In this document: piece after piece, positions 49,480 to 58,061 of the stretch
Position numbering within the stretch: position 1 is the stretch's first letter
Layout of the letters: each line of letters starts with the position of its first letter
From: JAOPZW01 sp963835295
GTDB lineage: Bacteria > Actinomycetota > Thermoleophilia > Solirubrobacterales > Solirubrobacteraceae
Assembly: GCA_963835295.1 (NCBI GenBank)
Contig: CAWIEX010000014.1
Span: forward strand, 806,001-870,000
Direction: 5' to 3'
Length of the DNA: 64,000 bases
Translations under genes and position numbers: made by a program
The notes under the pieces: generated by a model
Seen by the model: the letters and a program-made list of their open reading frames with translations, nothing else
What the model was told of the DNA's origin: nothing
Database searches by the model: none

Positions 49480-50672
49480 AGGGGCGCGTCGATCCCCCGG
49501 GCGACCGGGATGAACGCGACGAGCGCCGCCAACTGCAAGACGACGACGAACGTCGCGGCGCTTGCCGTCGACTGGGTGTAGAGCACCCCGATCGCCGTGC
49601 TGCCCGCGAGCCACGCGAGCCCGTAGATCGCGGTGAACGTCCCGTAGCCGGCGCCGCGGCGGGCGGCGGGGACGAGGTCGGCGACCGCCGCGCGCATCGT
49701 GCTCTCGTGCACGCCGACCGCGGCGCCCCACAACGCGGCGCCGATCCACACGAGGACCGGTGTCGTCGAGAATGACAGGAACGGGACGGCGGCGGTGAGC
49801 AGCGGGATGATGACCAGCCCGCGCAGGCCGATGCGGTCATAGAGCCACCCGGAGCCGAGCGCGGCGAGCGCGGCCATGCCCATGGCCAGCGCGTAGATGA
49901 TCGGGATCTCCGCGTCAGAGACGACGTGGCGCGCGTGGAGGTGGTAGGCGAGCACCGCGAACGTCGCGTAGCCGGTCATGTTGAGGGCGGTGAAGCCCGC
50001 GTACCACCAGAAGCGCGCCGGCAGCGGGCCACCGGCGTCGTGGGGCCGGTCGGAGGCAGCGGCGCCGGCGCGTTCGTAGTCAGCGGGCACGGGCACCGCG
50101 CGGCGCAGCCCGGCCAGCGCACAGAGTGTCGCGAGGCCCGGCACGGCGAGGACCGCGAAGCCGAGCCGGAAACCGCTCAGCGCGACGGCTGCCGCGACGA
50201 CGAGCGGCCCGATCAGCGCACCGGTCTGGTCGAGCGCCTCGTGCAGCGCGAAGGCCCGTCCGCGGCCGATGTCACTGCTGGCTTGCGCGAGCATGGTGTC
50301 GCGGGCCGGAGTGCGCACCGCCTTGCCGAAGCGCTCGGCGACGACCAGCACTGCGGCTGGCCACAATGCCCAGGCCGTGGCCAGGAGTGGCACCGAGACG
50401 ACGGTGATCACATAGCCGAGGATGCTCAGGGCCCAGTGGCGGCCGGTGCGGTCTGACAGCTTGCCGGTCCACAGGCGCGAGACGAGCGCGACCGCCTCGC
50501 CCGCGCCGGTGATGAACCCGACGAGCCCCGCGCTGGCGCCGAAGGTCGCCAGGAACGGACCGACGATGCTGCGGGCCCCCTCGTAGACGAAGTCGGCCAG
50601 GAGGCTGACGACTCCGAAGGCCACGACGAAACGCATGGCGCTCAGGCGGTTGGGTGATTGGGCGGTGCTCAT
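49480..50672 (-). CDS. MFS transporter, C-terminal boundary unclear
   Basis: From ATG 50672 about 398 residues form a twelve-helix MFS protein. Seen: loop 2-3 GKLSDRTGRHWALSILGY, RFGKAVRTPARDTMLA, ALHEALDQTGALIGPLVVAA and GWLYDRIGLRGLVIIPL. The normal end is near IPVARGIDAPLKAS, but no stop follows; the frame stays open antisense to enolase 2 and the HEAT gene down to 47823. The start lies 10 bp after the HAD gene, so both belong to the riboswitch 12 unit. Substrate unknown. Confidence 0.82.
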
Positions 50673-50682
50673 GCCGTCGCCG

Positions 50683-51147
50683 TCACTTGCGCAACGTGGC
50701 CACGAGCGCGTCGAGGTCCAGGAGCAGGTCGAGCGCGTCGGTGATAGACGCGCAGAGCACGTCCGCGCTGCGCAGCGCAAGGACGCTCAGGCCCTCTCGC
50801 CCGATGACCGCGATGCCGAGCGCGGCCGCGTGGAGCGCGAGCATGTCGTTGGCGCCGTTGCCGATCACCGCGCAGCGATCGCGTCCCAGGCGCTCCACCA
50901 GCTCACGCTTCTCGGCGCCGTCGCTGACCCGCCGCGAGCCGACTCCGAGCGCCTGTGCGATCCCCGTGGCGGTTCCGAACGTGTCGGCAGTGACCAGCTG
51001 GACCTCGACGAGGGAGCGCAGACGACCGACGCGGGGTGCGACACCGTCGGCAAGCACCCCGCGGTCAGACAGCGTGCCGTTGAGGTCGAGCAGCAGGTGC
51101 TCGAGCTTGAGCGTCGGGCCTCCGGGGAGCGGGAGGACGATCGTCAC
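50683..51147 (-). CDS. HAD-like phosphatase
   Basis: A 154-residue soluble HAD protein: LLLDLNGTLSDRG (nucleophile motif DxNGT in place of DxDGT), VTADTFGTA as motif II, and VIGNGANDMLAL as the Mg-binding motif. Replacing the second Asp (general acid) with Asn is known in some HAD proteins such as P-type-ATPase-like domains. GTG 51147 overlaps the stop of a seven-residue leader frame. Controlled by riboswitch 12. Confidence 0.85.
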   Translation of the reverse strand: MTIVLPLPGGPTLKLEHLLLDLNGTLSDRGVLADGVAPRVGRLRSLVEVQLVTADTFGTATGIAQALGVGSRRVSDGAEKRELVERLGRDRCAVIGNGANDMLALHAAALGIAVIGREGLSVLALRSADVLCASITDALDLLLDLDALVATLRK

Positions 51148-51167
51148 TGGTCAGCGGCTCGCTTCAT
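51144..51167 (-). CDS. possible seven-residue leader ORF coupled to HAD gene
   Basis: GGAGGCCACC is followed by ATG 51167, and the frame MKRAADQ ends in TGA overlapping the HAD GTG (GTGA). The best ribosome-binding site of this unit thus serves the leader, not the HAD start, and the HAD gene would be read by reinitiation. Confidence 0.45.
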   Translation of the reverse strand: MKRAADQ

Positions 51168-51192
51168 GGTGGCCTCCGCGGATCGACACGAA

Positions 51193-51248
51193 GTAGAGGC
51201 CATCAGCGGCGGCTAGCCGCAATCGGAGCGAGCCTCATCGCTCGCTCG
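51193..51248 (-). promoter_or_regulatory. fluoride riboswitch 12 (HAD/MFS unit)
   Basis: Stem GAGCG/CGCTC around GATGAGGC, GCGGCTAGCCGC hairpin and CGCTGATGGCCTCTAC. TAGGAT lies at 51251-51256. TGGCCTC is complementary to GAGGCCA of the downstream ribosome-binding site. Confidence 0.93.
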
Positions 51249-51305
51249 TGATCCTAGCGAGGACGCGTACGCGAGCGGTCGGCGCCGCTTACCATCGACC
51301 GCACG

Positions 51306-52328
51306 ATGGAACTCGAACGCCGGGTCTTGTACGCCGAAATCCTTGACCCCACGAGCGACTTCGCGGTGCAGCGAACAGAGGTAGAGGTCCGGTGGGACCC
51401 GTTGACCGGGCATACCTCACGAGTGCTCGGCGTACCCCGCGGGCTGATGCCACCGAACCAGGAGGATCTCGAGGCGATCGCACGCAAGACCGCGGACGGC
51501 TGCCCCTTCTGCGGCGACCGGCTGGAAGCGCGCACGCCGCGCTTCCCGGCGGATCTCCATCCGGAAGGACGCGTGCGCCGCGGCCAAGCGGTGCTGTTTC
51601 CCAACCTGTTTGCCTACTCCCGCTTCAGCGCCGTCTCGGTCTACAGCCCGGACCTGCACTACCTACCGCTCGGGCACATGACTCCCGGGCTCGTGATCGA
51701 CAACCTCGCCACCCAGGTGGCATTTGCGCGAGCGGCGATCGCGCGCGACCCGGATGCCCGGTGGGCATCGATCAACGCCAACCACATGTTGCCGTCGGGC
51801 AGCTCGCTGTTCCATCCACATCTGCAGGGCAGCGTCGACCCGGTCCCAACCACCATGCAGCGGCTCCTCGTCGACACCCCGGCCGACCGCTTTCGGGCAT
51901 ACCTTGACGTCGAGCGCGACGCCGGCGAGCGGTATCTCGGCTCGAGCGGACAGGTGCACTGGCTCGCGAGCTTCGCGCCGTTGGCCCCTGGCGAGCTGCG
52001 CGCCCTCGTGTTCGACATCGCCTCGCCGGCCGACCTCGACGAAGACCTCGTCGAGGAGCTCGGCCACGGGATCGCGACAGGCTTGAACTTCTACGCCGAG
52101 CTTGGGTTCGAGAGCTTCAACCTCGCGCTCTATGGTGCGCCGCCCGGCACCGACGGCTACCCGCTCAACCTCCGCATGGCCTGCCGGTCGAACCTCAAGC
52201 CCTTGTATCGCTCCGACGCCACCTACTTCGAGCGCCTGCACTGGGAGGCAGCGGTCGACATCTCGCCCGAAGAGCTGGCCAAGCGGGCGGGCGACCGCTT
52301 TCGCCGCCCGAGCTCGTCACCGGCGTAG
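51306..52328 (+). CDS. galactose-1-phosphate uridylyltransferase-like nucleotidyltransferase
   Basis: A 340-residue HIT-superfamily protein. ATPNQ-like and zinc-site CPFCGDR near the N-terminus, NANHMLPSGSSLFHPHLQGS with the HPHLQ active site, and a second half with FNLALYGAP. The GalT/ADP-glucose-phosphorylase group transfers nucleotidyl groups through a His intermediate. The exact sugar is uncertain. Divergent from riboswitch 12 and convergent with the HIT gene (12-bp overlap). Confidence 0.85.
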   Translation: MELERRVLYAEILDPTSDFAVQRTEVEVRWDPLTGHTSRVLGVPRGLMPPNQEDLEAIARKTADGCPFCGDRLEARTPRFPADLHPEGRVRRGQAVLFPNLFAYSRFSAVSVYSPDLHYLPLGHMTPGLVIDNLATQVAFARAAIARDPDARWASINANHMLPSGSSLFHPHLQGSVDPVPTTMQRLLVDTPADRFRAYLDVERDAGERYLGSSGQVHWLASFAPLAPGELRALVFDIASPADLDEDLVEELGHGIATGLNFYAELGFESFNLALYGAPPGTDGYPLNLRMACRSNLKPLYRSDATYFERLHWEAAVDISPEELAKRAGDRFRRPSSSPA

Positions 52329-52724
52329 TGACGCTGCAGCGCGCTCGATCTCAGACGGGTCGGGCGGGGACGACGGCCGCGGGGGAAGCTCGGGATCGTC
52401 GGCGCCGCCGGGGATGACGTGCAGGTGGAAGTGCATGACCACCTGACCCGCAGCCTCGCCGCATGAGTTCCAGAGGTAGACCCGCTCGCAGCCGAGACGC
52501 TCACGCATCCGCTCGGCCAGACGCTGCGCCGCGGCATAGACAGAGGCCAGATCGTCGGCATCGATCTCAAGGAGGTCCTTCGCATGGCGGCGCGGCACCA
52601 CGAGCGCGTGGCCGGGGCGCCACGGGTTGATGTCCATGAACGCGACCGTGCGCTCGTCCTCGGCGACGATCGACGCGGGCTGCTCGCCCGCCACGATGGC
52701 GCAAAACACGCAGCCGTCGTTCAT
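52317..52724 (-). CDS. HIT-family hydrolase
   Basis: A 135-residue HINT/HIT protein with CVFCAIVAGEQPASIVAEDE, PGHALVVPRRHAKDLLE and the histidine triad MHFHLHVIPGG. It probably hydrolyses nucleoside phosphoramidates or dinucleoside polyphosphates. It lies between GalT-like and pyrophosphatase genes, in a run of phosphate-chemistry enzymes. No aptamer is seen directly upstream. Confidence 0.92.
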   Translation of the reverse strand: MNDGCVFCAIVAGEQPASIVAEDERTVAFMDINPWRPGHALVVPRRHAKDLLEIDADDLASVYAAAQRLAERMRERLGCERVYLWNSCGEAAGQVVMHFHLHVIPGGADDPELPPRPSSPPDPSEIERAAASLRR

Positions 52725-52767
52725 GACGAGGAAGCTAGACCCCGGAGGTCGCCGCAGGCAAGTCCGG

Positions 52768-53265
52768 TTACGCGTGAGCTGTCGCGCGCTCGTCGAAGCG
52801 CACCCGTGCGTCCTCGATCTCGCGCTCGGCTTCGGCGCGATCGGCCCAGCCCTCGATCGCCGTGATGCGATCCGGTTCGAGATCCTTGTAGATCGAGAAG
52901 AAGTGGGCGATCTCCTCGCGCAGCAGCGGCGACACGTCGTCGAGCTCGAGTGTCGCGTCCCATTCGGGATCGTGGTGGGGTACGCACAGGACCTTGTCGT
53001 CGATGCCGGCCTCGTCGCGCATGCGGAACAGACCGATCGGCCGGACGTCGACCCGGCAGGCCGGGAACGTGGGCTCGTTGACGAGCACGAGGGCGTCGAG
53101 GTGGCGTCCCTCGGCGGTCACGGTCTGCTCGAGGAAGCCGTAGTCGCACGGATAGACGACCGAGGAGAACAGGCGTCGGTCGAGACGGATGACGTCGCGC
53201 TCCTCGTCGTACTCGTACTTGTTGCGTGATCCGCGCGGGATCTCGACCAGGCAGGTGAGCACCAT
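52768..53265 (-). CDS. family I inorganic pyrophosphatase, altered signature
   Basis: A 165-residue protein like soluble PPase: VEIPRGSRNKYEYD, VYPCDYGF, MRDEAGIDDKVLCVP and AHFFSIYKDLE are all present. The hallmark DGDxxD, however, reads EGRHLD. By comparison with E. coli PPase this replaces metal-binding Asp65 by Glu and the catalytic-base Asp67 by Arg, keeping Asp70. Activity or fluoride response must differ, or the protein has another role. It is divergent from riboswitch 13. Confidence 0.88.
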   Translation of the reverse strand: MVLTCLVEIPRGSRNKYEYDEERDVIRLDRRLFSSVVYPCDYGFLEQTVTAEGRHLDALVLVNEPTFPACRVDVRPIGLFRMRDEAGIDDKVLCVPHHDPEWDATLELDDVSPLLREEIAHFFSIYKDLEPDRITAIEGWADRAEAEREIEDARVRFDERATAHA

Positions 53266-53356
53266 CTCAAGCCTCCTCGGAATGGGCCGCGAACGCTAGC
53301 AACGGCACGCCGCCCCTCTGCCTTGACACTCGAAGGGCTCGTGCCTAGCCTCCGCG

Positions 53357-53424
53357 ACGCCAGATGAAGCTCTGGCTGGAGGCGCACGCTTCCTGAACCG
53401 CCGGTCCTCGGCTGATGGCTTCTC
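53357..53424 (+). promoter_or_regulatory. promoter and fluoride riboswitch 13 (hydrogenase-like operon)
   Basis: TTGACA at 53323-53328, 17-bp spacer and TAGCCT at 53346-53351 form a strong promoter. The aptamer reads CGCCAGATGAAGCTCTGGC, GGAGGCGCACGCTTCC, TGAACCGCCGG and GGCTGATGGCTTCTCC. The A/T change in loop and 3' strand is compensated. GGAGCC in the leader can pair with GGCTTC. Confidence 0.94.
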
Positions 53425-53454
53425 CGACACGCAAGTGAAGGAGCCGTCGAGCCC

Positions 53455-55083
53455 GTGCCCTACCTGCCGGACTGGTTGGTGAACGCGTGCCAGGTCGTCG
53501 TGGTGCTGGCGCTCGCTCCCCTGGTCACGGGGGTGATCGCGCGGCTCGAGGCGATCGTGCAGATGCGCCGCGGCCCACGACTGCTGCAGCCCTACCACGA
53601 CATCGCCAAGCTGCTGCGCAAGGAGACCGTGCTGCCCGGCAGCGCCGGGCCGGTGTTCCGCGCGGCGCCATACGTTTCGCTCGCGGCTTACGCGACGGTG
53701 CCGCTGCTGATCCCGGTGCTGACCGACTTCCCGCTGCCGCTGGGCTACATGGGCGACATCCTCGGCGGCGGGTTGATCCTCGGCATGGCCGGCTTCGCCA
53801 TCTCGCTTGCCGCAATCGACTCTGGAAGCCCGTACGCCCAGCTCGGCTCGAGTCGCCTGCGCACCTTCGGGGCGCTCGGCGAACCGACGGTGCTGTTCGT
53901 CGTCTTCACGGTTGCGTTCATCACGCACACCGACCTCCCGTATGCGTTGGCCGCGACGCTGAAGTCCTCGGCGATCGAGATCTTTCGCCCCTCGCACCTG
54001 CTTGCCGCCGCCGCGTTCTTCATGGTGGTGCTCGCGGAGACCGGCCGCATTCCGATCCAGAGCCACGGCGGGACGCTCGAGTTCGGGATGATCGAGGAGG
54101 CCCGCACGCTCGAGCACTCCGGGCCGGGGCTCGCGCTGCTGCGCTGGGGCGCGTCGGTCAAGCAGCTGGTGCTGTTCGTGATCCTCGGCAACGTGTTCCT
54201 GGTCCCGTGGGGCCTGGCCGGCGACGGTCGGCTGGATCACGTCCTCGCGGCCGTGGGCGTGCTGCTCGTCAAGGCGCTGGCCATCGGGGTGGTGATCGCG
54301 GCCATCGAGTCGTCGTTCGCGAAGCTGCGCCTCTACAAGATCCCGGAGTTCACGGTGGCCAGCTTCTTGCTGGCGGTGCTGGCCGTGATCATCTTCGCCT
54401 TCGAGCAGGACTTCGGCGATCAGCGGCTGACGCTTTTCGGGGCGGTCGCCTCCGTCGCCGCCGTCGGCGTGTTGCTGCTCGAGCTGGGGATGCTGCGCTC
54501 GCAGGACATCTGGGAGCAGCTTTGGCTCTATGGGCTGGGATCGTGGCTGCTCGCGGGCCTGGCGATCGCGACCGCCGCCACGGGCCACGGCAATGCGCTC
54601 TACGCGCTCGGCGCGGTAACGATCGCCTTCAAGGGCCTGCTGTTCCCGCTCGGCATCGGGACGTTGCTGCGCAACCTCGAGGTTCCCCCGAGGGTCCCAT
54701 CGCTGGTCGGCGTGCCGACCGCGATCCTGCTGGCGGTCGCGCTCTCGAGCTTCTCGTTCCTCGCGCTGTCGCGGCTCGATCTGGGCACGGCGACCGCGCT
54801 GCCCCGCTCGGCGCTCGCCGTCGCGGTGGCGGGCGTGCTCGTCGCGTTCCTGCTGATGGTGCTGCGGCCCTATGCGCCCTCCCAGCTGCTGGGGTTCCTG
54901 GCCTTGGAGAACGCGGTCTCGGTGGCGGGCATCGTCGTCGCTCCGGGTTTGCCGCTGATCCTCGCCCTGCTGCTGCTCTTCGATGTGCTCATCGGCGTGC
55001 TGGTCTTCGTCGTGCTCGTCCAGTACCTCGCGATGGAGCGCAGCGCCGTGACCACTGATGTCCTGAGCAGGTTGCGGGGCTGA
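53455..55083 (+). CDS. HyfC-HyfE (NuoH-NuoK-like) fusion membrane subunit
   Basis: 542 residues from GTG 53455. Residues 1-~315 match HyfC/NuoH: RLEAIVQMRRGPRLLQPYHD, LAETGRIPIQSHGGTLE and LYKIPEF. The rest matches HyfE/NuoK with ILLLEL-type helices (LLLELGMLRSQDIWEQLWLY) and GFLALENAVSVAGIV. The two are separate genes in E. coli hyf and hyc-like operons. It anchors the peripheral arm of a complex-I-like membrane module. Start of the operon under riboswitch 13. Confidence 0.9.
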   Translation: MPYLPDWLVNACQVVVVLALAPLVTGVIARLEAIVQMRRGPRLLQPYHDIAKLLRKETVLPGSAGPVFRAAPYVSLAAYATVPLLIPVLTDFPLPLGYMGDILGGGLILGMAGFAISLAAIDSGSPYAQLGSSRLRTFGALGEPTVLFVVFTVAFITHTDLPYALAATLKSSAIEIFRPSHLLAAAAFFMVVLAETGRIPIQSHGGTLEFGMIEEARTLEHSGPGLALLRWGASVKQLVLFVILGNVFLVPWGLAGDGRLDHVLAAVGVLLVKALAIGVVIAAIESSFAKLRLYKIPEFTVASFLLAVLAVIIFAFEQDFGDQRLTLFGAVASVAAVGVLLLELGMLRSQDIWEQLWLYGLGSWLLAGLAIATAATGHGNALYALGAVTIAFKGLLFPLGIGTLLRNLEVPPRVPSLVGVPTAILLAVALSSFSFLALSRLDLGTATALPRSALAVAVAGVLVAFLLMVLRPYAPSQLLGFLALENAVSVAGIVVAPGLPLILALLLLFDVLIGVLVFVVLVQYLAMERSAVTTDVLSRLRG

Positions 55084-55086
55084 ACC

Positions 55087-56559
55087 TTGGCGTGGGCACT
55101 CGTCGCGCTGCTGTGCCTGCCGGCCATCGCCGCGGCAGCGGCGATCGCCTTGGGGCCGCGAGCGGCGCGCTGGGGCACGTTCGCTTCCGGGATCGGCGCC
55201 CTCGGGCTCTGCGTCGCGCTGGCGATGCGCGTGCGCAACGGCGAGACCGTCAGCGCCCTGCACGGATGGGCCCGGCTCGACTCGTTGGGGGCGGTGTTCC
55301 TGCTGGCGACCGGGCTGCTGTACGCGACGACCGCTGCGTTCTCGATCGGCTACCTCGCCGCCGACGAGCGCCGGCGCGACTACCGACCGTTCGCGCGACG
55401 CTACTTCGCCTACCTGAACCTCTTCGCCCTGACCATGCTCATGGTTCCGCTGGCGGCGGACTTCGGGTCCCTGTGGATCGCGGTCGAGCTGACGACGATC
55501 GTCTCCGCGCTGATGGTCGCTCTCGAGCGCACCGACGCGGCGCTGGAAGCGTCGTGGAAGTACGTGCTGATCGCGTCGTGCGGCCTGGGGATCGCACTCG
55601 TCGCGATCATCCTGCTCTACGGTGCCGGCACCGCCGCCCTGGGCGACGCGTACCTCCCCCGCTTCGCGCGCGTGCTCGGCGCGGCGGACGCGCTGCCCGA
55701 CCAGCCGGTCAAGCTCGCGTTCCTGCTCGCCGCCGTGGGGTTCGGCACCAAGGTCGGGTTCGTGCCGGTGCACACCTGGCTGCCTGACGCGCACAGCGAG
55801 GCGCCGTCGCCGGTGTCGGCGCTGCTGTCCGGGTCACTGCTGGCCGCGGCGCTCTACGCGATCCTGCGCTTCTACCAGGTCACCGTGGCAACCGGGAACG
55901 CCCACTTCGCCAGCCGCGTTCTGTTGGTGCTTGGCAGCGTGTCCTTGGTCACCGCGAGCCTGTACGTGCTGCGCCAGGAGAGCTACAAGCGCCTGCTCGC
56001 GTACTCCTCGATCGAGCACATGGGCATCGTTGCGCTCGGCGTGGGATTCGGCGCACCGCTCGCCGTGGCTGGCGCACTGTTGCATGTCATCACTCACGGC
56101 GCGGCCAAGGGTCTCGCCTTCTTCGGCGCCGGGTCCATCCTGCGCCGCTACGACACCAAGGAGATTGACGAAGTTCAGGGCGCCGCCAGCGTGCTGCCCT
56201 GGAGCGGCCCGTTGTTCCTCGCGGCGGCGCTCGCGCTCTCGGGGCTCCCGATCTCAGGCGTGTTTCGCAGCGAGTTCCAGATCGTCGCGGGCGGCTTCGC
56301 CGCGCCCGAGTATGTCGGTGTCGCGCTGCTCGTCGTCTTCGTCAATGTGGCGTTCCTCGGCGTGATCTGGCACGCGGGGCGGATGGTCCTGTCGGCGGGA
56401 GCATCTGCTGGACCGCCTCGCGGGGAGACGAGCGCGTGGATGGTGGTCGCGATGTGCGGCTGCCTGATCGTCTTGGTGGGTCTCGGCCTCCACCTGCCCG
56501 GCGACCTCGCCCGGTTGCTGGGTGACGCCGCTCAACGCCTCTCAGCTCCCACCCCATGA
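55087..56559 (+). CDS. HyfF (NuoL/M/N-like) membrane subunit
   Basis: A 490-residue antiporter-like subunit with about fourteen helices. VGFGTKVGFVPVHTWLPDAH, APSPVSALLSGSL, SYKRLLAYSSIEHMGIVALG and the His in HVITHGAAKGLAF are the proton-channel signatures with the key Lys and Glu. The start is TTG 55087, four bases after the previous stop. The ribosome-binding site is weak, consistent with coupling. Confidence 0.9.
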   Translation: MAWALVALLCLPAIAAAAAIALGPRAARWGTFASGIGALGLCVALAMRVRNGETVSALHGWARLDSLGAVFLLATGLLYATTAAFSIGYLAADERRRDYRPFARRYFAYLNLFALTMLMVPLAADFGSLWIAVELTTIVSALMVALERTDAALEASWKYVLIASCGLGIALVAIILLYGAGTAALGDAYLPRFARVLGAADALPDQPVKLAFLLAAVGFGTKVGFVPVHTWLPDAHSEAPSPVSALLSGSLLAAALYAILRFYQVTVATGNAHFASRVLLVLGSVSLVTASLYVLRQESYKRLLAYSSIEHMGIVALGVGFGAPLAVAGALLHVITHGAAKGLAFFGAGSILRRYDTKEIDEVQGAASVLPWSGPLFLAAALALSGLPISGVFRSEFQIVAGGFAAPEYVGVALLVVFVNVAFLGVIWHAGRMVLSAGASAGPPRGETSAWMVVAMCGCLIVLVGLGLHLPGDLARLLGDAAQRLSAPTP

Positions 56560-58061
56560 GCACCGTGCACCCACATCCACGCCCACGTACCCCCCACCCG
56601 CACGAGTTGCTGCCCGGGCGCATGCGTGGCGTCGTGGAACCTGGGCCACCCGGCGAGTTGTGGGTCCGCGTGCCGGTGGGAAGCATCGATCGTGCGGCGT
56701 CGCTTCTGAGCGAGCACGGCGGGCGTTTCGTCACGCTCGTTGTGGCCGAGCGCCCGGAGCGGTCGTTGATTGCCGTGTTCGCCGCGCGCGGCGAGCTGGT
56801 GGTGCTGCGGGCACCGCTCGGCGCCGACGGGCGGGCCTTCCCGTCACTTGGCCTGTCGCTGCCCGCGGCGCTGTGGCCGGAGCGCGAGCTTCACGACCGT
56901 CACGCCCTCGAGCCGCTGGGCCACCCCGAGCTCGATCCGATCGTCGCGCCCGACGCTGACGCCGTGGCGAGCCGGGTACATGGTCCGGATGCGTTTGTCC
57001 TGCCGTATGGCCCCATCCGCTCGGGCGTCTTCGAGGCGATCCAGTTCGTCATCGACACGGCCGGCGAGGACGTGCTCGCGCTGCGCACCCGCCCGTTCTT
57101 CAAGCGCCGCGAGCGCGAGCAGCGCTTCGCCGGGGCGTGCCTCGAGCACGGGGCCTATATCGCCGAGCGCGTGGCGGGCATCGCCTCGGTGGCCCACGGG
57201 CTGGCCTATGCGCACGCCGTGGAGCGCGCGCTGGCGATCGACGTGCCCGCCCGGGCGTGGTGGTGGCGCCTGGTCTACGCCGAGCTCGAGCGCATCGCCA
57301 ATCATCTCGACGTGGCCGCCAGGGAGGCGGAGGCCGCTGCCCTGGTCGTCGGGCACGCGCGTATGACGATCCTCAAGGAGGATGTGCTGCGCCTGCAGGC
57401 GCGGCTGACGGGCAGCCGCTTCGCGCGCGGCATGGTGCTTCCTGGAGGCGTGCGCGCGGAGGGCGGGCTCCCGCCAGGCGGTCTGCGCGAGGCGTTGGAC
57501 CGGCTCGAACGCGAGCTGCGCCGCGACCGCGACCTGCTGCTGCGGACCACCTCGTTCACTGATCGCCTGATCGGCAGCGGGACGCTCGACCGCGCCACGG
57601 TCGAGGCTTACGGTGGCGTCGGGCCGGTGGCGCGCGGGTCGGGCGTGTCTACCGATGCGCGCTTCGAGCGCCCGTACGGTGCCTATGACCGGGTGGGGTT
57701 CGAGGTGGTCACGCGCGACGCCGGTGACGCGATGGCGCGCGTCGAGGTTCGTTTCGAGGAGATCGCCGAGTCGCTGCACCTGCTGCGCCAGGCGATCGAC
57801 GAGCTGGCCCGGCGCGACGGTCCGCTGCTGGCGGCGCTGCCAGATGCCGCGGGGGCCGCCTTCGGTTGGGTCGAGGCGCCGCAGGGCGAGCTCGTCTACC
57901 GGGTCGAGGTCGCCGGTGACCGTATCGAGCACGTCCGCATCGCCTCGCCGTCGCTGCGCAACTGGGCGCTCTTCGCGGAAAGCTTCCGCGGCGACGTGCT
58001 GACCGACTTCGCCTTCATCGAGCACAGCTTCGGGATCACGCCCGCGGGGGCCGATCGCTGA
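56556..58061 (+). CDS. HyfG-like large subunit lacking NiFe cysteines
   Basis: A 501-residue NuoCD/HyfG homologue; ATG 56556 overlaps the HyfF stop. The fold is clear (PYGPIRSGVFEAIQFVIDTA, ELERIANHLDVAA, ILKEDVLRLQ). The N-terminal NiFe motif RxCGxC reads RVAGIASVAH (205-214) and the C-terminal DPCxxC reads DFAFIEHSFG (from 484), so all four NiFe-ligand Cys are lost. It is therefore an Ehr-type (energy-converting-hydrogenase-related) subunit and not a hydrogenase. Confidence 0.9.
   Translation: MSTVHPHPRPRTPHPHELLPGRMRGVVEPGPPGELWVRVPVGSIDRAASLLSEHGGRFVTLVVAERPERSLIAVFAARGELVVLRAPLGADGRAFPSLGLSLPAALWPERELHDRHALEPLGHPELDPIVAPDADAVASRVHGPDAFVLPYGPIRSGVFEAIQFVIDTAGEDVLALRTRPFFKRREREQRFAGACLEHGAYIAERVAGIASVAHGLAYAHAVERALAIDVPARAWWWRLVYAELERIANHLDVAAREAEAAALVVGHARMTILKEDVLRLQARLTGSRFARGMVLPGGVRAEGGLPPGGLREALDRLERELRRDRDLLLRTTSFTDRLIGSGTLDRATVEAYGGVGPVARGSGVSTDARFERPYGAYDRVGFEVVTRDAGDAMARVEVRFEEIAESLHLLRQAIDELARRDGPLLAALPDAAGAAFGWVEAPQGELVYRVEVAGDRIEHVRIASPSLRNWALFAESFRGDVLTDFAFIEHSFGITPAGADR

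Noticed and set aside
47823..50780. A single 985-codon minus-strand gene
   Set aside because: Only the part from 50672 to about 49480 resembles a protein family; the rest is antisense to well-supported enolase and HEAT genes.
53296..55794. 832-codon minus-strand frame opposite the Ehr operon
   Set aside because: Composition is Arg/Gln/His-rich shadow sequence with no domain; the plus-strand HyfC-E and HyfF are clear homologues.
56556..58061. Annotation as NiFe hydrogenase or formate hydrogenlyase large subunit
   Set aside because: All four metal-ligand cysteines are replaced, so that activity is not supported.
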